From: Amorphochlora amoebiformis
Taxonomy: Eukaryota; Cercozoa; Chlorarachniophyceae
Length of the DNA stretch: 64,000 bases
Assembly: GCA_054601695.1 (NCBI GenBank)
Contig: BAAHQB010000026.1
Span: forward strand, 1,178,001-1,242,000
Reading direction: 5' to 3'
Position numbers and translations under genes: made by a program. This document shows positions 1 through 64,000 of this stretch, piece by piece (within the stretch, counting starts at the first letter, position 1; each line of letters begins with the position of its first letter). Below the pieces are notes generated by a model. The model did no database searches and was not told where the DNA came from. It saw nothing but the letters and a program-made list of their open reading frames with translations.

Positions 1-51
1 ACCCTAACCCTAACCCTAACCCTAACCCTAACCCTAATCCTAACCGAACCG
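1..51 (+). repeat. Terminal telomere repeat (CCCTAA)n
   Basis: About six perfect CCCTAA units followed by degenerate ones. The C-rich strand reads 5' to 3' inward from base 1, the orientation expected at a left chromosome end. Only about 37 bp are perfect, so this may be the contig end rather than the full telomere. Confidence 0.85.
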
Positions 52-106
52 CCAAAACAGCACTCAACACCCCATACATCACGATCTGCTGTTATAGATA
101 AAAGAG

Positions 107-168
107 CTATAGCCCCATTCTGTGGAGTCAATGATCCTCCGACTACGACATGCTGAACAATCTGATTC
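107..168 (+). repeat. Telomere-associated element, copy 1
   Basis: A non-telomeric stretch running from CTATAGCCCCA through TGTGGAG and CTGAACAATCTGATTC. Related copies lie at 5694-5737, 9375-9446, 9677-9710, 43135-43190 and 43327-43383. All have the same orientation relative to the CCCTAA strand. Bases 52-106 just outside it are unique sequence. Confidence 0.8.
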
Positions 169-777
169 TAACCCTAACCCTAACGCTAACCCTAACCCTA
201 ACCCTAACCCTAAACCCTAACACTAACCACACCTCTAATCCTAACTCTAACCCTAACCCTAACACCCTAACCGTAGTCTTAAACCTAAGGCTAACCCTAA
301 CCCTAACTCCAACCCAAACCCTAACCGTAACCCTAAACCTCGAAACCCTAACCCTCGTAACCCTAACCCTAACCGTAACCCTAACCCTAACCGTAACCCT
401 AACCCTAACCGTAACCCTAACCCTAACCGTAACCCTAACCCTAACCGTAACCCTAACCCTAACCGTAACCCTAACCCTAACCGTAACCCTAACCCTAACC
501 GTAACCCTAACCCTAACCGTAACCCTAACCCTAACCGTAACCCTAACCCTCGTAACACCCTAACCCTAACCCTAACCTTAACCCTAACCCTAACCCTAAC
601 CCTAGCCCTAACTAGCCCTAACCCTAACACTAGCCCTAACCCTAATCCTAACCCTAACCCAAATAACCCTAACCCAAACCCTAACCGTAACCCTAACCCT
701 AACCCTAACCCTAACCCTAACCCTAACCCTAACCCTAACCCCAACCCTAACCCTAACCCTAACCCTAACCGCACGTA
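163..777 (+). repeat. Subtelomeric telomere-repeat block T1
   Basis: Degenerate CCCTAA repeats. From about 349 to 550 they form a regular 18-bp higher-order unit, two CCCTAA plus one CCGTAA, about ten times. The sense strand of gene G1 is the TTAGGG strand here. The last recognisable G1 coding sequence abuts this block. Confidence 0.9.
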
Positions 778-778
778 C

Positions 779-17529
<16,751 letters not shown>

Positions 17530-17546
<17 letters not shown>

Positions 17547-17651
17547 ACTCTTCAGACACATCATGCATATTCGATCATGCATATTCGACGAGATATCTAT
17601 ATATATATATATATGGACTCTTCAGACACATCATGCATATTCGACGAGATA

Positions 17652-17688
<37 letters not shown>

Positions 17689-17726
17689 TCTTCAGACACA
17701 TCATGCATATACCACGAGATACCTGT

Positions 17727-17781
<55 letters not shown>

Positions 17782-17826
17782 TTATATGTGGACTCTTCAG
17801 ACACATCATGCATATTCGACGAGATA

Positions 17827-17871
<45 letters not shown>

Positions 17872-17907
17872 GTACTCTTCAGACACATGCATATACGACG
17901 AGATACC

Positions 17908-17940
<33 letters not shown>

Positions 17941-18024
17941 GAATGTATATATATATATATATATAATATATATTATCTCTATAGCTATATATAATATATA
18001 TTATCTCTATAGCTATATATAATA

Positions 18025-18055
<31 letters not shown>

Positions 18056-18097
18056 GGACTCTTCAGACATATCATGCATATACGACGAGATACCTGT

Positions 18098-18183
<86 letters not shown>

Positions 18184-18206
18184 TTTACTCTATATATATA
18201 TATAAT

Positions 18207-18246
<40 letters not shown>

Positions 18247-18282
18247 ACTCTTCAGACACATCATGCATATACGACGTACCTG

Positions 18283-18351
<69 letters not shown>

Positions 18352-18369
18352 TATATAGTATATATATAT

Positions 18370-18407
<38 letters not shown>

Positions 18408-18485
18408 AACACATATATATATATATATGGACTCTTCAGACACATCATGCATATACGACCTACCTGTATACATATACATATATAT

Positions 18486-18570
<85 letters not shown>

Positions 18571-18631
18571 GCAATATATATATATCTATAATATATATAA
18601 ATATATAGGATATATATTATATATATATATT

Positions 18632-18668
<37 letters not shown>

Positions 18669-18717
18669 TTATATATATGGACTCTTCAGACACATCATGC
18701 ATATACGACGAGATACT

Positions 18718-18793
<76 letters not shown>

Positions 18794-18803
18794 TGCATAT
18801 ATA

Positions 18804-18847
<44 letters not shown>

Positions 18848-18895
18848 GTGGACTCTTCAGACACATCATGCATATACGACGAGATATCTTTATAC

Positions 18896-18946
<51 letters not shown>

Positions 18947-18995
18947 ATATGTATATATATTTATATATATATGAATCTTCAGACATATCATGCAT
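17530..18995 (-). repeat. Eleven 5' partial copies of G1 exon 1 (HIT-finger exon)
   Basis: GACTCTTCAGACACATCATG...CGACGAGATA units near 17.55, 17.61, 17.69, 17.79, 17.87, 18.06, 18.25, 18.43, 18.68, 18.85 and 18.97 kb, spaced by TA arrays. On the G1 sense strand each is an acceptor (TATACAG or similar) plus the first half of the exon. All are upstream of the intact exon. Confidence 0.85.
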
Positions 18996-19019
18996 ATGCG
19001 ACGGGATACCTATATGTGT

Positions 19020-19053
<34 letters not shown>

Positions 19054-19075
19054 TTGTGTGTGTGTGTGTGTATTT

Positions 19076-19180
<105 letters not shown>

Positions 19181-19206
19181 TATATGTATATATATGTATA
19201 TAATAT

Positions 19207-19259
19207 ATATATATGGACATATAATAATCATATATATACATTGTATGTTTACATATATT

Positions 19260-19327
<68 letters not shown>

Positions 19328-19395
19328 ATATATATATATGGACATATAATAATCATATATATACATTGTATGTTTACATATATTTATATTATATT
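19207..19395. repeat. Twice-repeated 55-bp unit in TA sequence
   Basis: GGACATATAATAATCATA...TTGTATGTTTACATA occurs at about 19.21 and 19.34 kb. On the minus strand it carries GTAAACATAC, a donor-like motif. No intact exon is seen with it. Confidence 0.6.
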
Positions 19396-19429
19396 TATTA
19401 AAATATATAATATATTATTTGAACGTATT

Positions 19430-19475
<46 letters not shown>

Positions 19476-19499
19476 ATAGATATATAAATATATATATAT

Positions 19500-20075
19500 A
19501 AAGCTTAATTTTGTACATTATATCAATAAGACACATTGATTCATACCATACGCATAAGCATGGTTTAGAGACAAAATACATATACATTTCAAAAGCCCCA
19601 GTATGCAAACATAATAGAATAGAAACACCGTCCCTCGTGCCACCGACCAATACGTACACCGAAAACCTAATCCTTTCCCGCAACCTTTTCGCTTTTCAAC
19701 CTCCTTTGATTGACGCCCTCTGAAATTCTTAAAAAAATCGCGAGGAAGCCCGACAGAATCAACCCAAACCGCAAGCCGGAGCGACCACGACTCGTGGCCG
19801 AAGCCATTCGACCAGCCGATATTTTACGTCGCCGGAAAAGAAAAATTAAAAATTCGTCCGTAATGCGCGAAGACGCCGCGGCCGACGCTTCAGGCAAAGC
19901 GGATGGCGCACGCACGCGACGGAACTTCCAGGGTATTAAGTCCTTTAGAAAGCGTCAACTGGCAGCAGGTACTTTGTCTGCATACTACTTTTTCCCTTGA
20001 TAGCGTATAAATCTGCGTAAACGCGCAAGAACTTCCCACAAGATTTCACCCGCCAAACTAATAACTTCAGCCGCC
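19500..20075. promoter_or_regulatory. GC-richer divergent promoter island (G1 / GX)
   Basis: A non-repetitive stretch between the 5' side of G1 (minus) and GX (plus). The G1 first exon must lie here or nearby. One minus-strand candidate starts at the ATG at about 19.81 kb and could splice at GTTGCG, but nothing confirms it. A second reading uses TTCAG at 20070 as an acceptor for a plus-strand upstream exon ending 19968. Confidence 0.45.
20006..20012 (+). promoter_or_regulatory. TATA box for GX
   Basis: TATAAAT, 64 bases ahead of the GX start codon, leaving room for a 30-40 base leader. Confidence 0.5.
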
Positions 20076-21572
20076 ATGCGCTCCAACGCCAAGTCAACCG
20101 CTCCAAGCTCTCCCATGACCCTATCACTTCACTCATCCCGGTCCGTTTCGTCTTCTTTAGCCAGAGGCGCTATTCCGGGCCTCACTGCGGCTGTTGCGAC
20201 TCGGTGTGGTCCGGCGGTCCGAAGGGCGGTCATCGCCTCTGCGCAGGTTTCCGGCCTCTTGGGGCCCAGAACCCTCCACCGATCTGCTATTGTGGCCACT
20301 GAAACCGCCACGAGCGCGGGAGAGGCTGTGAGCACGGCCGGGGGACCAGGTCAGCTAGCGGGGATGCTGGCGCTCCTTTTGCTGCTAGTGTTCGTTGTTC
20401 TCTGGTACGGATAATGTAATGCCAATCTCCATTCCCCATTATTTTTTTCTGTTCTCTCCCTCCTGAAGATAGTGCTGTAACTGCCCCTCTCACTTTCCAG
20501 TCCATATTTTACTTTGGCTTCATTAATTTTTTTTTCTTTGATTCCGTTAGTCTTATCTGCCCATTTTTTTGTTTTAATACTCTTTCGTCTTTGTGCATGG
20601 CGTGTAGGGGGGGATATGATGTTCCCTAAAATGCAACACACACTGTCCATGTGCCGTGACCGTAAGGATTGGAAGGGGCCATAACGCGAGAACCATATGT
20701 TGATATCAGGAATGCATAACTAGCATATGCTATTCTGGGGGCCCGAATGCGTCGATAGCCTAAAGTCGAATGTATATCGTTTTCAGGTCTACTGGTCCAT
20801 AATTAATGCGCAGGGAGACGGTGACTAGCCGGCAGATATCGCTCGCATTGTCCCCAAACTAGCCAAAAGTAATTTTATAATTGTCTGACTAAACGTCTCA
20901 TTGAACTAAATTAAATAAACTCCTAGAGTGTCATCAGTAAGCTTGATTTAAATCGATTATATTTAGTACATCTGGTACATATCTAACTATCTAGACTATC
21001 TAGACTATGTATATCAAAAGTTATACCTGGCCTGGGCTAGCTAGATGTTTATATCGGACTAGTCGGACTAGCACCAGAGCAACTGTGGCCGCTATTACTA
21101 GATTAGTACTTACGGATTTTATACGCATCTCTATCTACTAGATCTAGCTATCACGGTTCTCTTCTCCATGTCCGATTGAGTGTGATCCACTTAAGTTAAC
21201 TAGTTCTAACCAGTAGTTAATGAACTATTCAAGGTCTACAAGGTCGATCGATCGTGTCTCTACTCTATGCGTCTGATTGTATACTGTATATTATCTACAT
21301 TATAAGCCGCTTCATCATTGAATTCTCATGAATCTAGTTCGAGTCTCGATCGGAGTTTAATTAACTATATTAAGTGCAGTGATCATAATCGGAACTTCTT
21401 CTAGTTCTTACTGAACTAATTCTACTAGATCTAGGAATCAAATCTGATTGCCAGGACCAGCGCTACTGAAGCTGCGGCTCTGATCGACGAACAATTGAAT
21501 ATCGCGGAGATTCGTCGACAAATTGACGGTTGGAGAAGACTGGAGGGGAGTTTGCTTATACACGTGGCGTGA
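20076..21572 (+). CDS. Gene GX: small protein with transmembrane segment, two exons
   Basis: The ATG at 20076 has a GCCGCC Kozak context. Exon 1 (20076-20404) encodes about 109 residues. The first 70 are rich in Ser, Arg, Ala and Thr with no acidic residue, like an organelle presequence. A hydrophobic stretch LAGMLALLLLLVFVVL follows. Unspliced, it ends at TAA 20412-20414, giving 112 residues with a C-terminal tail anchor. Splicing TG|GTACGG to CCAG|G at 21455 is in phase and adds exon 2 (21455-21572), reading TSATEAAALIDEQLNIAEIR and ending at TGA. That would make a single-pass membrane protein with a soluble helical tail. Family unknown. Either form is possible; exon 2 is the less certain part. 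Confidence 0.5.
20415..21454. other. Non-repetitive spacer or GX intron, CTAG-rich
   Basis: One of the few long stretches without TA arrays. Between about 20.96 and 21.44 kb it is crowded with CTAG tetranucleotides (TCTAGA, ACTAGT, GCTAGC, TCTAGCTA types). I find no convincing exon in it. Confidence 0.5.
21455..21572 (+). CDS. Possible GX terminal exon
   Basis: Acceptor TTGCCAG, stop TGA at 21570-21572. It is open for 39 codons with a helical, Glu/Arg-rich composition. It lies just 73 bp from the opposing stop codon of G2. Confidence 0.4.
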
Positions 21573-21644
21573 GATGGGGGTGATTGAAGAAGAGAAATGG
21601 TGTGGCGTTGGTGATGAGAGGTGATTTTGGATGGGACGTGGTAG

Positions 21645-36652
<15,008 letters not shown>

Positions 36653-37298
36653 CTGGACAATCGCCGACGTATACTCTCCCCCCCCCTCTAACAGCCCCAA
36701 GCCGCAAAATTAGAAATTAGGGCAAAGATTTTTTCGGCACCTCAGAAATCGAGCTCGTGCCCTCCTGCGGCGCTCCGCCGGCCCCTGGCAAGAAGCCTTC
36801 CCGCCAAAACAAATACCAACGTCATAATAAATCGAAATAATCCCTCCCTACCCCCCCCCTTCCTCCCCCGCGACCCGAAATAGAATAAAGTGCGTAAGGA
36901 GAGGGCATAAATCAGTTGATTCATGGATTAGAGGTCTAAAACTCCCCGATAGGGAGGTGGAGAGCCTTACTCAGGGCAGCCGCGAGCAGGAGCATAGGTC
37001 GACTTCGGAGACTACGTGGAGATTTGAACTTCCGGGGATCCCCTGTTGATCTTTGAATCTCGGGGTTTCTTAAAATCCCCGGAAAACCCCGGTAAAAAAG
37101 TGTGACAACGCCCCTTATCACGACATACACGTGCCTGCAACGCACACAAGGGGTCTTCCGGTCAGCGAGACACCAACCCGCGGTTTTTGGAGGTCGAAAT
37201 AGGGGTTCCACATGAATCATATGAATATCTGAGGGAAAACTGACCCGATAAATTAAAGAAAATAAAATTGCGCGCGTTTTTAGGGCAGGGGGGGAAGG
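36653..37298. promoter_or_regulatory. GC-richer divergent island (G2 / G3)
   Basis: A non-repetitive stretch with poly-C runs. TTCCGGGGAT (37030-37039) and ATCCCCGGAA (37075-37084) form an inverted repeat. The G2 start should lie here on the minus strand. A 94-codon minus-strand frame from 37220 shows no domain and may be fortuitous. Confidence 0.45.
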
Positions 37299-37374
37299 AT
37301 GAGGGTGCCAAGAGCGCGACGGAGTGCGAGGGAAAGAATATTGGAGGCTCGGACTGTCTTCAGCCTTGTTGCGG
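37299..37374 (+). CDS. Possible G3 first exon
   Basis: The ATG at 37299 opens MRVPRARRSARERILEARTV, then FSLVA, with donor G|GTATTA. The arginine-rich start followed by hydrophobic residues would suit a targeting sequence. No phase check to the next exon is possible. Confidence 0.3.
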
Positions 37375-37515
37375 GTATTAGAGGGCGAAGTCGAATGGAT
37401 TTCCCAGGGGGGGGTTTTGGGGTTGGCCGTTTCAATACGTATATATGTGTGTGGGTGTGAATTTATACACGCAGTTATTATATCTATATATATATATATA
37501 TGTGTGTATATATTT

Positions 37516-37552
<37 letters not shown>

Positions 37553-37636
37553 ATATGTTTGTATGGATAAAATCTATGTATATACTATGTGGTTGTTTTT
37601 ATATTGAGCGTGCATATCTGTGTTATATATTATATA

Positions 37637-37697
<61 letters not shown>

Positions 37698-37820
37698 CTA
37701 TCTATGATATATAAATATATATATCTGTATACATACAAACATATATACATATATATATATATGTATATGTATATATATCTATCTATGATATATAAATATA
37801 TATATCTGTATACATACAAA

Positions 37821-37975
<155 letters not shown>

Positions 37976-37995
37976 TAAATATATATATATATATT

Positions 37996-38072
<77 letters not shown>

Positions 38073-38085
38073 CATTATATCTATA

Positions 38086-38130
<45 letters not shown>

Positions 38131-38143
38131 ATATATATATATG

Positions 38144-38180
<37 letters not shown>

Positions 38181-38221
38181 ATATACACATGTGTGTATGT
38201 GTATGTTTAAACACAAATATA

Positions 38222-38275
<54 letters not shown>

Positions 38276-38276
38276 T

Positions 38277-38330
<54 letters not shown>

Positions 38331-38398
38331 CTCTCTCTCCCCTTACACTCACCCATCCTCGAGCCTTTCCATTGGAAGGAAACCTATATATATCTATC

Positions 38399-38935
<537 letters not shown>

Positions 38936-38940
38936 AATAG

Positions 38941-39017
38941 TTAGTATACCTTACATTCATAGTCATATATAAATGTATATATATATATATATATAGTTAG
39001 TATACCTTACATTCATA
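38941..39017 (+). repeat. Duplicated candidate microexon ahead of G3
   Basis: TTAGTATACCTTACATTCAT plus A occurs at 38941-38961 and 38997-39017, each after AG and before GTCATA. It would encode LVYLTFI in phase 0, compatible with the next exon. On the minus strand the same piece reads as a GTAAGG donor. Confidence 0.35.
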
Positions 39018-39056
39018 GTCATATATATATATATATATCTATATATAAATATGTAC

Positions 39057-39127
<71 letters not shown>

Positions 39128-39157
39128 AGATGTAAATACATACATGTATGTATATAG

Positions 39158-64000
<24,843 letters not shown>

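Noticed and set aside
17530-18995. CRISPR-like array of 40-bp repeats with TA spacers
   Set aside because: Spacers are all TA repeat, and the repeats are copies of half of the G1 HIT-finger exon.
19710-20000. 96-codon plus-strand frame
   Set aside because: It begins at TTG, not ATG, and overlaps the probable promoter. Kept only as an alternative upstream GX exon.

Overview
This is the end of a eukaryotic nuclear chromosome or contig, probably from a protist. It opens with CCCTAA (TTAGGG-type) telomere repeat and is mostly simple sequence: very long TA dinucleotide arrays, GA/CT and CG tracts, and eight further blocks of degenerate telomere repeat. No rRNA, tRNA, CRISPR array or bacterial-type operon is visible. 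The lineage cannot be fixed from the sequence.

The window looks almost gene-free because no long reading frame is real. The short non-repetitive islands between the TA arrays turn out to be exons. They are mostly 13 to 136 nt, preceded by AG (typically TATATAG) and followed by GT (typically GTATAT or GTAAGT). Read in order on one strand, each island joins the next in a compatible codon phase without stops, apart from a few gaps that I flag.

Four genes emerge. G1 (minus, about 17.5 to 0.78 kb, first exon unresolved near 19.4-19.9 kb) is a HIT-zinc-finger protein like ZNHIT2, a U5 snRNP/R2TP assembly factor. Its 3' end runs into the subtelomeric telomere-repeat block. GX (plus, 20.08 to 21.57 kb) is a two-exon small membrane-protein candidate with a TATA box and a good Kozak start. 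G2 (minus, about 36.65 to 21.65 kb) is an EF-hand protein with an extra aromatic/glycine-rich module. G3 (plus, about 39.16 kb to beyond the window, possible start at 37.30 kb) is a long, charged, coiled-coil-rich protein I do not recognise. G1/GX and G2/G3 are divergent pairs around GC-richer islands (19.5-20.6 and 36.66-37.45 kb). GX and G2 converge, with stop codons 73 bp apart.

Three features of the introns stand out. Most begin and end within TA arrays, so the intron RNA is self-complementary. Several are largely telomere repeat, with the C-rich strand as sense next to the acceptor, so CCCTAA supplies CTAAC branch-point-like motifs. About 18 exons are accompanied by tandem partial copies: 5' halves with their acceptor upstream of the intact exon, or 3' halves with their donor downstream. 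Also present are a compact LTR element with identical LTRs (41.55-42.69 kb), three copies of a SINE-like dispersed element, minisatellites, and a 45-70 bp element repeated inside the telomere-repeat blocks.

All exon calls rest on reading frame, splice dinucleotides, phase compatibility and, for G1 and G2, recognisable motifs. No alignment, RNA evidence or database search was available.
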